From positions 28,795,501-28,859,500 of the forward strand of contig BSWB01000001.1 in NCBI GenBank assembly GCA_033239125.1: a DNA stretch of 64,000 nucleotides, read 5' to 3'. This document shows, piece after piece, positions 11,975 to 23,568 of this stretch. The notes below the pieces were generated by a model. The model saw only the letters and a program-made list of their open reading frames with translations. It was not told the DNA's origin and did no database searches. The translations under genes were made by a program, and so were the position numbers. Positions within the stretch are counted from its first letter, which is position 1, and each line of letters starts with the position of its first letter. This DNA comes from Fagopyrum homotropicum (Eukaryota > Streptophyta > Magnoliopsida > Caryophyllales > Polygonaceae).

Positions 11975-12209
11975 TGATAGATTGTATTATAGTCTATATT
12001 TTGTGACTTGTTTGGACGTTTTATCTTCAATTATCTGCATGTATGGATGTATATTATGTGATTATATTGTTATTTCATCTACCTTTACGGGAATTGAGGT
12101 CTACACCAATTTTCGTTGTAATCATAGGTGAAATGGCACGTTTTGGATCGAAATGGAGCTAAGGAGTTAAGGAGTCATAAGAGCTACATTCTGGAGCTCA
12201 AAGAAGAAC
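11975..12209 (+). repeat. G 3' LTR, part 1
   Basis: Starts TGATAG after the polypurine tract and matches the first part of the 5' LTR units with several substitutions. It stops at the TCAGG duplication (12210-12214) where H is inserted. Confidence 0.9.
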
Positions 12210-12214
12210 TCAGG

Positions 12215-14014
12215 TGTTACGCTCAGGATATGTGTGATACGCAATAGGTTTTAAATTTATACTCGTTATATTTCTCCTAACTCCTAGCGAACCCGCAGTG
12301 TACGGGTCGTTTTGTAGAAAGGAAAGTATTCCGAGGTCGAACACAAAGACTAAGGTGAAATCGAGTCAAACAATGATCAAAGATAGTGTGAATCTAATCA
12401 AAGAAAAGGTCAAGGAACAAAGAAAATGGAAAAACACAATGTTTTTATTGGTTTTTGTGGTGATCAACCAAGGATCACAAATCAAGAAAGACAATGAAAC
12501 AAGCTAACAACTCAACTAGCAATCAAACAAGTAACTCAAAGCACAAGTATATGATCAAGAGAGAAAAGTAGATTCTAGAGGTCAAGATTTCCGGTTATGG
12601 CATTGGACTCAAGGTTCTAAGGATTCTAAGGACAAGCTGTGGTGTTTGGGAAAGAATGTTTCACTAATCGAAGCAATTACCGGGTAGGTCTCTCACTTCA
12701 CTAATCCCGCATCAAACTCCTATTACCGGGTAGGTCTCAAGGGGTTAGAGTAAGGAATTCCGCACAAACTAGATACTACTTAAGGGTAACCCTCTCCTTA
12801 CCGGGTAAGTCGGAATAGGGAAATCTCAAGCAATAATCCTAGTACACTCGATCCAATAGCGGCTTATGAGGTTCGCTACTACCTAGAATTCATCTTCTAA
12901 GGTATCTAAGATCGGAAATCATCGGGTAGATCTCTTCCCTCACTTAGCTAAATTAGGCTTAATAAACACTAGGATTTAACAACCTAACACCCCAATCATA
13001 CAGATTCATCAATTAAAGAGCAACAGAAGAATAAATCGGGCTGTTCTACACTAAATCGGCCGATCTATCATGAAGAATAGGGCGATTTTTCTAACTGGTT
13101 TGGGTTTCGTGCATACAAATCATCCAAAACTAACATATAAGTCCATTCTATCATCACCCTAGCCATAACCATCAATCCGTCACTCTAGAATCACAATAAA
13201 CTAGCCAATAATATGCATACCAAGATCCAAAATCATCAAACAAGCATACATGGTGTTCATAGATGGATAATGAAAGATAAACAAGCAAAATCAATAAATC
13301 CCAGTTGAATCTAAGTTGTAGCAAGACTTACAAACTCTTAAATGAAGATTCAAAACGTTCCTAACAACCCTTGCAATAGTTCTTCAATCCAAGATTACAA
13401 AAATCACTCAAAAGTCACTCAAAACTCTTAAAATGGTGTTCTTCTTCTTCCTTCAATCCTTGAGAGCTTTTCTTCTCCTCCAATATTTTCCCCCAAATTG
13501 GTGAGCTGTGAATGAGAGTGTTGGAGAGGAGGGATCCTCAGCAACAACCTGCAGGACCACTTATATTCTCCACCAAGAGCAAGGCCGGACAAGAGATCGT
13601 GGGACACGTGGCTTAAGCTGTCAAAGGCCCAAAAATCGACCCAATGGATTAAATCGGCCGATTTAGCTGCTAGTTGGTCCGATTTTCTTCAGCAGAAACA
13701 TGCTATGATCGTCTAGCCATGAGTTGCTCCATTGCTTGCACCAATAGTTGTCTTTGTGTCCTTTGTTGCTCCAATTATGCTCCTCCAAGGCTTTGGATGT
13801 GTACCATCATGAGGCTTGACCCTCAAATGTATCGATTAACGTCCAATAGATCCCCGAATTACCTACAAAACCGATAAAAGGTCGTGTAGACGTCTTTTCT
13901 AGAAATATGCATGAATTGAGCGAAGACGTCATGAACCAATGCCAAAACTTGCACGAATGAGTGAGAAATCTATCTAAATGATTACCTAAACCTAAGTCAT
14001 AAATCGTGTTATCA
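12215..14014 (-). repeat. H 3' LTR
   Basis: Begins TGTTACGCTCAGG and ends GTGTTATCA in plus-strand reading. Compared with the other LTR it lacks about 24 bp near 12947 and carries extra sequence near 13095. It contains the H palindrome at 13053-13066 and 13651-13664, and four copies of the complement of GAGACYTACCCGGTRA between 12676 and 12935. A TATA-like word on the minus strand lies near 13561-13568. Confidence 0.93.
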
Positions 14015-15844
14015 AAATACCCCATACTTAAGGTTTGCTCGTCCCCGAGCAAATTCCCAACTATAGACTAAGAGATGACATGATTTATGTATGCAGAAAA
14101 ATGGAAAAATGTTTTTGGAGTTGTGCTTCTAATATTGGATCACCTTCATAGTCATGTTTCATGGCAATGGACAAGCAATTATGGATCAAACAAACTAAAG
14201 CATGGAAGGACAATTATACTTAACTCAAAAGCATGCATGATATGTAAGAATGAAGAAGCCAAGAAGATCAAGAGCATTTCCAATCTAGATTACTAAGTCT
14301 TACAAACATGCAAATAGGTCATAAGGTCTTATAAATCAAAAGGCCAAGAAGCGTTGTGATTAGGTGGGGATTTTTCTAGGCTATGTGGTGCTAATCCGGG
14401 AATGGAACTAACTCTACAATCTTGTCCTCGATCAACTTCCCTCAAGTGTATATTTTTCTCTATCTTTTCTTTTTCTTTTCTTTTTCTTTTTGCTTATTTT
14501 TGAGACAATGGCATTGGTGTACAAAAGCCGAAACCTTGGTGATTAGCCGTCCTCGGGCTTTTTCTATTTTTTCGAGGTGCATCCACACCGGGCACACATA
14601 CCAAAGCTCGTTAGGACTATTGGTTTATTTGACTTTGGCAAGGCACCAACACCCGATTATGTGAAGTGTACCGAGTTACTTGTCATCAAAGCCAACGTCC
14701 CCAAACATATGTTTTTGTCTACACTTTCACAACAAATTCAGCATTTTATGCATGATATTCTTTCATCAACATCTTCACCCCACACTTGCTTTTCACACGC
14801 TTCAACACACTAGCATGCTCCTATTCCCGGATGGATCAAAAGAGGTCAAATTTATCTCAATTGAGGTGCTCAAGCAACATGATCAAGATGAGAAGTAGAG
14901 GAAGATGAATTGCCTTAATCACTCCTAATTGATGTGCAAGAACTATCATGCAATTTCGACCTTCCATACTCAATCCATTCTAGGCAAACATCATGATCAC
15001 AAATCATTCATGGGATTCAAGAGAAGTACTTCAAGTCCACATATGCATCATCTATTCAACACATGAGGCTATCCATAGCCAATTCACAAGACAATTTCAT
15101 CATAAGGGTCATTCCCAAGCTTTAGAAGCACTAAAATTTTTTAAAATTTTCTGAATTTTTTTGGATTTTTCGAAATATGTATGTACAATGCAAGACATAA
15201 TAAAACATGTGACAAAATTAAACTATCTTAGATGCTAATCATGCAAGTGATCATGAAAACCCCACCCCATACTTAGAAACACATTGTCCCTAATGTGTAA
15301 ACTAAATAAAGAAGTGAAAGAGAGTCCTCACAATGTAAAACTGGTGATGCTTTGGTATTTCGGTTCTCATTGGATGATGATGGTGGATGATCGATCAAGA
15401 ATGGTAGAGAGCTCTTGATGTTCGTTAAGAGGTTGGAACCCGCGCTTGGCACCACAAGCCGTCCAAGTTCCTCGTCCGCTCCACCCATGCTTGATTGGAG
15501 ATCATCACTTTCCTTTATACAGAGGAAAAATCGCCCCATAGCCCAGGAAAATCGGCCGATTTTGTGCATGAACAATCCGATTTTTCTGGGTGATTTCCTC
15601 CTCGTCTATGTGCTTGGATCTTGTACCTTAAATAGCTCCATGAGGTCTTCACATGACCTCCAACATCTCATAACTCATGACAATCAACAAGATCTAGCAC
15701 CCAAAAACACAAAAGAAAAACAAAGCACACCAAGAGTGAGATTAAACAAAAGCAAGAAAAAGAAAGGGAAAAATATGTACCAATGGGTTGCCTCCCATTA
15801 AGCGCTTCTTTAAGGTCATTAGCTTGATCAAATTCAGGAGCATT
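14015..15844 (-). other. H polypurine tract and 3' untranslated tail
   Basis: AAATACCCCATACTT at 14015-14029 is the complement of the Athila polypurine tract. The remaining 1.8 kb holds only short frames that I cannot support as genes. It contains a perfect 16-bp palindrome AAAATCGGCCGATTTT at 15548-15563 with half-sites on both sides (15528-15590), placed just downstream of the integrase gene in the sense direction. Confidence 0.75.
15548..15563. repeat. H-family palindrome (representative site)
   Basis: AAAATCGGCCGATTTT, a perfect 16-bp palindrome. Other copies lie at 13053, 13651, 18906 (GAAAAATCGGACGATTTTTC), 18988, 22625 and 23200, with half-sites TCCGATTTT or AAAATCG at 13080, 13631, 13679, 15526, 15576, 18890 and 19015. 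Confidence 0.9.
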
Positions 15845-16864
15845 TCAATCAAGGTGAAGTGGGGCAATCACTTCCACCGGGGCTTCCGGGATGTACTTCT
15901 TCAAACGGTGCCCATTCACCTTGAAGTCACCACAATGATCTCCTCCTATCTCTACCGCTCCATGAGGAAAGATCTTCTTCACCACATATGGCCCGGTCCA
16001 TCTTGATTTGAGCTTTCTGGGGAAGAGCCGCAGCCTCGAGTTGAAGAGAAGGACAAGGTCACCTTCACTCAACTCCTTCGGGATGAGGCGTTTGTCATGC
16101 CACCTTTTGGTCCTCTCCTTGTAAATCCGGGCATTCTCATAAGCATCCAACCGGATCTCTTTAAGAGCGTTTATGTCAAGCAACCTCTTCTCTCCCGCCT
16201 CCTTGAGGTCAAAATTTAGCCACTTAATGGCCCAATAAGCTCTATGCTCCATCTCTACCGGGAGGTGGCAAGACTTGCCATAGACCAACTTGTAAGGAGT
16301 GGTGCCAATTGGTGTCTTAAAAGCGGTCCTATATGCCCACAAGGCATCATCGAGCTTCATAGCCCAATCCTTTCTTGTCCTAGAGACCGTCTTCTCAAGT
16401 ATCCCTTTAATCTCCCAGTTGGAGATCTCCACTTGGCCACTAGTTTGGGGATGGTAAGGTGTTGCCACCTTATGAGTCACCCCATACTTAGCCAAAAGTG
16501 TCCCAAAGTTCCTATTGGTGAAGTGCTTCCCTCTATCGCTTATGATCACCCTTGGTGTTCCAAACCTAGGAAAGATCACTCGGTTGAAGAACCGCACCAC
16601 AACCTTGGCGTCATTTGTAGGAGAGGCGATTGCCTCCACCCATCTCGAGACATAATCTACCGCCAATAGGATGTAGAGGTTGCCACATGAAGAAGGGAAT
16701 GGTCCCATGAAGTCCACACCCCACACATCAAATATCTCTACCTCTTGTATGTTGTTCAAGGGCATCTCATTCCTCCTTGAGATGTTGCCCGTCCTTTGGC
16801 AAGCATCACAAGCTACCACAAAGCTTTGCACATCCTTGAACAAGCTTGGCCAAAAGAAACCCGA
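15845..16864 (-). pseudogene. H integrase, separated from pol by one TGA
   Basis: Integrase inserts the cDNA into the genome. After the TGA at 16865-16867 the same frame continues through CDACQRTGN (end of the zinc-binding region), VDFMGPFPSS (first Asp), IISDRGKHF (second Asp) and GQVEISN (Glu), with the DD35E spacing intact. The C-terminal part (GDLVLLFNSRLRLFPRKLKSRW) is the usual integrase tail, and no chromodomain is visible. The TGA lies in a CGA-type context, consistent with a methylated-cytosine transition, so the copy was probably intact when inserted. Confidence 0.9.
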
Positions 16865-19800
16865 TCACAACACCTTAGCACATGTCTTGTGTGAGCTAGC
16901 ATGCCCTCCACATGGCAAGGAGTGACAATGGCGGATCACACTCTCCACCTCATCCTCCGGTATGCATCTTCTAAACATTCCATCCGGCCCTCTTTTGAAC
17001 AAAAGTGGCTCACTCCAATAGTAGTGCCTCACATCCTTGAAGAACTTCTTCCTTTGGGCATATGTTAATCCGGGAGGCACTTCCTCACACACCAAGTAGT
17101 TCACAATGTCGGCATACCATGGCTCGCTTCCTCTAGACACTTGGAATAAGCATTCCTCCACCATTTGCAATTGCTCATCCCGGAATGAGTCATCAATCGG
17201 GATGTCATCTCTCTCAATCTCTAAAGGAGGTAGTCTACTAAGGTGATCCGCCACGGAGTTCTCGGATCCCTTCTTGTCCCGGATTTCCAAATCAAACTCT
17301 TGAAGAAGAAGGATCCACCGAATCAACCTAGGTTTGGCATCCTTCTTTGTAAGGAGGTAACGGATCGCAGCATGATCCGTATAAACAATGACCTTCGCTC
17401 CAACAAGATATGAGCGGAACTTCTCAAATGCATACACAACCGCTAGCAACTCCTTCTCGGTGGTAGCATAATTGAGTTGGGCATCATCTAGCGTCTTGCT
17501 AGCATAATAAATGGCATGAGTTCGCCCATCTTTCCTTTGCCCCAAAACAGCCCCAACGGCTACATCGCTTGCATCACACATGATCTCAAATGGTAAACTC
17601 CAATCCGGAGGTTGCATGATAGGTGCGGAGATCAAAGCGTTCTTCAACCTACAAAAAGCCTCAAGGCAATATTTGGAGAAAACAAATTCAACATCCTTCA
17701 TTAGTAGGTTAGTAAGAGGCTTAGAAATTTTAGAGAAGTCTTGAATAAACCTCCGGTAAAAACCGGCATGCCCTAAGAAACTCCTTACCCCCTTCACCGA
17801 GGTAGGTGGTGGCAACTTCTCTATCGTCTCAATCTTGGCCCTATCAACCTCAATGCCACGGTTAGACACCAAGTGTCCTAACACGATACCTTCACTTACC
17901 ATGAAGTGGCATTTTTCCCAATTTAAGACAAGATTTGTCTCCTCACATCTTTGCAATACTAATGACAAGTTAGCCAAGCAATTATCAAAGGAAGAACCAT
18001 AAACAGAGAAATCATCCATGAACACTTCCATGATATTTTCAATGTATTCCGAAAAGATAGCCATCATACACCTTTGGAAGGTGGCGGGTGCATTACACAA
18101 CCCAAATGGCATTCTCCTATATGCAAAAGTTCCCCATGGACATGTAAATGTGGTTTTCTCTTGGTCATCGGGGTGGATAGGGATTTGGAAGAATCCACTA
18201 TAGCCATCTAGGTAACAAAAATGGGAATGTTGAGCTAATCTCTCTAGCATTTGGTCAATAAAGGGAAGGGGGAAATGATCTTTCCTAGAGGCCATGTTAA
18301 GCTTCCTATAGTCAATACACATCCTCCATCCCGTAACCGTCCTAGTTGGGATTAGTTCATTGTTCTCATTGGTCACTACAGTCATCCCACCCTTCTTAGG
18401 TACTACATGAACGGGACTAACCCACTTACTATCCGAGATAGGGTAGATAATTCCCGCATCTTGCAACTTTATGATCTCCTTCTTAACTACCTCTTTCATT
18501 ATAGGATTTAGCCTTCTTTGATGTTCAATAGAGGGTTTATGATTATCTTCCATCATTATCTTATGCATGCACAAAGAGGGTTTTATGCCAACAAGATCAT
18601 CAATGGTGTATCTTATTGCCTTTCTATGCAGTTTCAATTCATTCAACAGTCTATTAAGCTCATCATCATTCAAAGAAGCATTCACAATCACCGGATAAGT
18701 AGAATTTGAACCAAGGAAAGCATACTTTAAATGAGAGGGAAGAGGTTTAAGATCAAGTTGAGGAGGACCTTTTTCGGTTGGAGACGATCCATACAATGTA
18801 GGTTGAGATGATTGCAAAGCCATGGAAGCCTCCTTGAAGTCCCTTGATGATTGCTCACACTCAAGTGGTTGATGCTGAAAAGACTCAGGAAAATCGTCCC
18901 AAGAGGAAAAATCGGACGATTTTTCTTGCAGTGGGTCGATCTGAGTTTCTGTTTTTGCTGAACTGGCTGAAATTTCAGCACAAGGCCAAAAATCGGCCGA
19001 TCTGGACCTTCCAGTCCGATTTTTCTGCCAGTTTCTCCCTTCTTCTAGCACTTCAAATCCAACACTTGGTAGCTCGTCCAATGCATTCAAGGCCTTGATT
19101 ACTTCATTGCTACTCTCCTCAACTCCTTCTTCCATCAAGCTTGAGCTAAGAACCCTCTCAAGTGGATCCTTGAGCAAGATTGAGCTTACAACCTCCCTAG
19201 ACTCCTCTTCTTCAACTATGTTGAATACATCCTCATCAAGGGTTGGCCCTTTTATCATTGTGGATAGTTTGAACTTGATGTTTTCTTCTCCAATGTTGAA
19301 GGAGAGAGTCCCATTCTTGCAATCTACTAGACAGCCGGAAGTAGCTAGGAAAGGTCTTCCCAAGATGATAGGAACCGGATAGTCCTCCGGGATGTCCAAA
19401 ACAACGAAGTCTATGGGCACATAGAACTTCCCTAGTTGCACCGGAATGTCTTCCAATATTCCAACCGGATGAGTAATTGAGCGGTCCGCCATGTAAAGGG
19501 TCATCTTGACCGGCTTTGGCTCTCCTAGCCCAACCTTGTTGCAAAGTGCAAGCGGGATGATGCTTACACTTGCCCCAAGATCACATAAGGCGTCATACTT
19601 CACTTCTCCTACTCCGATTGGCACACAAAAGGATCCCGGATCCCTTAGCTTAGGAGGCATCTCCTCCTTCATCGTTTGAATCAACTCCGAGGATCTCTTT
19701 GTCATTCTTATCTCCCCATACTCCTCCAACTTCCTTTTGTTGGAGAGTATTTCCTTCAAGAACTTGCCATATGCCGGCATTCCTAAAATAGCATCCATGA

Positions 19801-20536
19801 ACGGAATGTTAATATGCAATTTAGACATTAGTTCAAGGAACTTACCAAAATGATTGTCCAAGCGAGCTCTTGCTCGTGATTGAGGGAACGGTAGTGGTGG
19901 CTTGTATGGAGGCGGTGCCACATAGGTTGGCTCTACATCCTTGCTCTTGCCTCCATCTCCTTGTAAAGTTTCTTCTTCATTCACCACTTGCTTCCCTTTA
20001 GCATTCTCCTTGGGCAAAGGCTCCTTCATACTCAACCCACTTCTTGTTGTAATAGCCAACACTTGGCCTCTTGGGTTTTCTTCGGTTCTTCCGGGAAGCT
20101 TTCTCGGATCTCTATGTGCTTCACCCGCCTTTTGGAACACTTGTGCTTCCAAAACCTTTTGAGCCTTAGAAATTGAAGTCACCGTGCTCTTAAGACCACT
20201 CAACCTTCCAAGCAATTGCTCAAACATCATTTCGGTCCTATCTTTTGGAGGTTGAGTAAATCCGGGTGGAGGTTCTTGTGAAGCTTTTGGTGGTGGAGTT
20301 GTGCTTTTGGAAGCGGGAGGGTTCAAGGCTCCATCCGGGTTAGAATAGGAAAACCCGGGATGGTTATGGTTGGGCCGGTAATTGTTGAATTGCCGGTTGT
20401 TGTTGAAGTTCCTTGGGCCTTGATAGTTGTTGTAATTGCCCCTTCCCATGTAATTCACATCTTCCTCCTTGGAAGATAGATTAGCTTGTGGAAGCACTTG
20501 AGGAGTTGCTTGATTCTTCAAAGTTGTAGCACACAT
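16865..20536 (-). pseudogene. pol: H pol: gag C-terminus, protease, RT, RNase H, start of integrase
   Basis: A frame of 1223 codons open on the minus strand. In order it holds an Asn/Pro-rich gag tail, the gag-protease linker, a protease-like motif CDLGASVSII (about residue 319), a linker carrying the H palindromes (18880-19030), RT with MRMCIDYRKLN-type and MPFGLCNAPATFQRCM motifs and active site FMDD (about residue 838), RNase H (CDASDVAVGAVLGQ, YTDHAAIRYLL), and the integrase zinc-binding region CGGHASSHKTC. It is in the same frame as the integrase segment at 15845-16864. Upstream it is out of frame with gag by one base; family members encode these as one polyprotein, so I read this as a mutation. 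Confidence 0.93.
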
Positions 20537-21620
20537 CCCTCAAGGACTTTAGCTCGTTGTTGATGACGTCAAGCTTGAAATTGCTCATGGTGACTTCACT
20601 CACCTCATATGCTCCCGCCTTTCTCCCTTCACTCTTCCTATGGGAGTATTTCTCAATCACTAGAGCTTGCTTCTCCACAAACTCCCAAGCATCATCTACA
20701 TTCTTCTCCATGAAAGTCCCACCGGAAAGAGATTGGAGCTTGAATTGGCTATCTTCATCAAGTCCTTTGAAGTAGATCTCCAATAGCTCAATTTTCAGTA
20801 TGCCATGGTGTGGACAATCTAGGAGAAGATCTTTGAATCTCTCCCAAGACTTGAACAAACTCTCTCTATCCTTCATCACGAAGGCATTGATCTTCCCTCT
20901 TAACTCGGTAGTCTTGGAAGGTGGGAAGAACTTAGTCAAAAACTCGGTTGTCATCTCCTCCCAAGTACTCACTCGCCCTTGTGGAATGGATTGATACCAA
21001 GCCAAGGCTTTATCCTTAAGAGAGAAGGAAAAAGCCCTAAGCTTATGGTTGTTGCTCTCCAATCTTGGCGGTCTAAGAGTCTCCATCAAAATCTCGTAGT
21101 TCATCAAGTGTTGATGAGGAGACTCTCCTTCCATCCCTCCAAATTGATTGTGCCGGATCATTTGTAGAACTTGAGGATGGAGCTCATAGTTGTGGGTTGC
21201 GGGATCTCCTAAGTTCACACCCGGTCGGTGTGCTCTTTGTGCCGGATCCATACGTCTCCCTAGGGTTTGTGGCTCTTCAATGGCAATGGGCATAACCCTA
21301 TCATTAACCGCCGACTGCGGTTGTACCACCGGTGGTGGAGGAGGTGGAGGTTGTTGACGATTAAGCTCCCCTTGTACAAGGGCTTGCCTAATCTCATCAA
21401 TCTCCCTCCTAGTTGCTTATTGCCTCTCATTGGCAAGTCTCCTTTCTTCTTCCAAGAGCTCGTCTCTTAGCCTTATTTGCTCTAAGGATTCATCCAATTC
21501 AGCTTGGAGGTCTCTTCCGGCCATCTCTTTTCCCTTCTTAATGCTCTTGGATCTAGATCTAAGGGTTTTCTCCGGTTCGGGATCGAATGGAGCTAAATCC
21601 TTACCACGAGATCTTCGCAT
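20481..21620 (-). pseudogene. gag: H gag, one stop and a terminal frameshift
   Basis: The start ATG at 21618-21620 (MRRSRGKDLAPFDPEPEK) is chosen by parallel with G. An in-frame TAA interrupts it at 21417-21419 (a CAA codon is likely ancestral). It then runs through a Pro-rich segment, LGRRMDPAQRAHRPGVNLGDP, and the gag core LKDKALAWYQSIP and GKINAFVMKDRESLFKSWERFKD. Near 20530 the frame shifts by one base relative to pol. Confidence 0.9.
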
Positions 21621-21736
21621 ACACCTAAAGAGTAAGAGATGTCCTGAAAAGCAAAGACACACACCAAAGAGAGATCAAAAGTAACAAGAAAGATCTACAC
21701 TATAAACAATCACAAAATGACTCAATCTAGACCTAG

Positions 21737-21754
21737 TCCCCGGCAACGGCGCCA
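21737..21754 (-). other. H primer-binding site
   Basis: Complement of TGGCGCCGTTGCCGGGGA, lying six bases inside the 5' LTR that begins at 21761. It is identical to G's PBS. Confidence 0.92.
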
Positions 21755-21760
21755 AAAACT

Positions 21761-23563
21761 TGTTACGCTCAGGATATGTGTGATACGCAATAGGTTTTAA
21801 ATTTATACTCGTTATATTTCTCCTAACTCCTAGCGAACCCGCAGTGTACGGGTCGTTCTGTAGAAAGGAAAGTATTCTGAGGTCGAACACAAAGACTAAG
21901 GTGAAATCGAGTCAAACAATGATCAAAGATAGTGTGAATCTAATCAAAGAAAAGGTCAAGGAACAAAGAAAATGGAAAAACACAATGTTTTTGTTGGTTT
22001 TTGTGGTGATTAACCAAGGATCACAAATCAAGAAAGACAATGAAACAAGCTAACAACTCAACTAGCAATCAAACAAGTAACTCAAAGCACAAGTATATGA
22101 TCAAGAGAGAAAAGTAGATTCTAGAGGTCAAGATTTCCGGTTATGGCATTGGACTCAAGGTTCTAAGGATTCTAAGGACAAGCTGTGGTGTTTGGGAAAG
22201 AATGTTTCACTAATGGAAGCAATTACCGGGTAGGTCTCTCACTTCACTAATCCCGCATCAAACTCCTATTACCGGGTAGGTCTCAAGGGGTTAGAGTAAG
22301 GAATTCCGCACAAACTAGATACTACTTAAGGGTAACCCTCTCCTTACCGGGTAAGTCTCGGAATAGGGAAATCTCAAGCAATAATCCTAGTACACTCGAT
22401 CCAATAGCGGCTTATGAGGTTCGCTACTACCTAGAATTCATCTTCTAAGGTATCTAAGATCGGAAATCATCGGGTAGATCTCTTCCCTCACTTAGGTTGA
22501 TAGCATTAGGTGATCCTAAGCTAAATTAGGCTTAATAAACACTAGGATTTAACAACCTAACACCCCAATCATACAGATTCATCAATTAAAGAGCAACAGA
22601 AGAATAAATCGGGCTGTTCTACACTAAATCGGCCGATCTATCGTGAAGAACAGGGCGATTTTTCTAACACCCCAAAACTAACATATAAGTCCATTCTATC
22701 ATCACCCTAGCCATAACCATCAATCCGTCACTCTAGAATCACAATAAACTAGCCAATAATATGCATACCAAGATCCAAAATCATCAAACAAGCATACATG
22801 GTGTTCATAGATGGATAATGAAAGATAAACAAGCAAAATCAATAAATCCCAGCTGAATCTAAGTTGTAGCAAGACTTACAAACTCTTAAATGAAGATTCA
22901 AAACGTTTCTAACAACCCTTGCAATAGTTCTTCAATCCAAGATTACAAAAATCACTCAAAAGTCACTCAAAACTCTTAAAATGGTGTTCTTCTTCTTCCT
23001 TCAATCCTTGAGAGCTTTTCTTCTCCTCCAATCTTTTTCCCCCAAATTGGTGAGCTGTGAATGAGAGTGTGGGAGAGGAGGGATCCTCACCAACAACCTG
23101 CAGGACCACTTATATTCTCCACCAAGAGCAAGGCCGGACAAGAGATCGTGGGACACGTGGCTTACGCTGTCAAAGGCCCAAAAATCGACCCAATGGATTA
23201 AATCGGCCGATTTAGCTGCTAGTTGGTCCGATTTTCTTCAGCAGAAACATACTATGATCGTCTAGCCATGAGTTGCTCCATTGCTTGCACCAATAGTGGT
23301 CTTTGTGTCCTTTGTTGCTCCAATTATGCTCCTCCAAGGCTTTGGATGTGTACCATCATGAGGCTTGGCCCTCAAATGTATCGATTAACGTCGAATAGAT
23401 CCCCGAATTACCTACAAAACCGATAAAAGGTCGTGTAGACGTCTTTTCTAGAAATATGCATGAATTGAGCGAAGACGTCATGAACCAATGCCAAAACTTG
23501 CACGAATGAGTGAGAAATCTATCTAAATGATTACCTAAACCTAAGTCATAAATCGTGTTATCA
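21761..23563 (-). repeat. H 5' LTR
   Basis: Pair of 12215-14014. It carries the H palindrome at 22625-22639 and 23200-23213 and the same four GAGACYTACCCGGTRA-type words. Its third word retains TC that the other LTR lost near 12811. Confidence 0.93.
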
Positions 23564-23568
23564 TCAGG

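Larger units (their letters stand above)
12215..23563 (-). mobile_element. Element H: near-complete Athila-type Ty3/gypsy retrotransposon
   Basis: Inserted in G's 3' LTR with perfect TSD TCAGG (12210-12214 and 23564-23568). The LTRs are 12215-14014 (3' LTR) and 21761-23563 (5' LTR), about 1.8 kb each, and differ by roughly 15-20 substitutions plus a few small indels by my reading. The PBS is identical to G's. On the minus strand gag, protease, RT, RNase H and integrase follow one frame broken by a TAA (21417-21419), a frameshift near 20530 and a TGA (16865-16867). The ORF-1-like gene found in G is absent; its place is a 1.8-kb untranslated tail. Confidence 0.93.

Noticed and set aside
14422..14898. 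Short plus-strand frames in H's tail
   Set aside because: They are antisense to H, overlap one another and sit in T-rich sequence; no recognisable protein.
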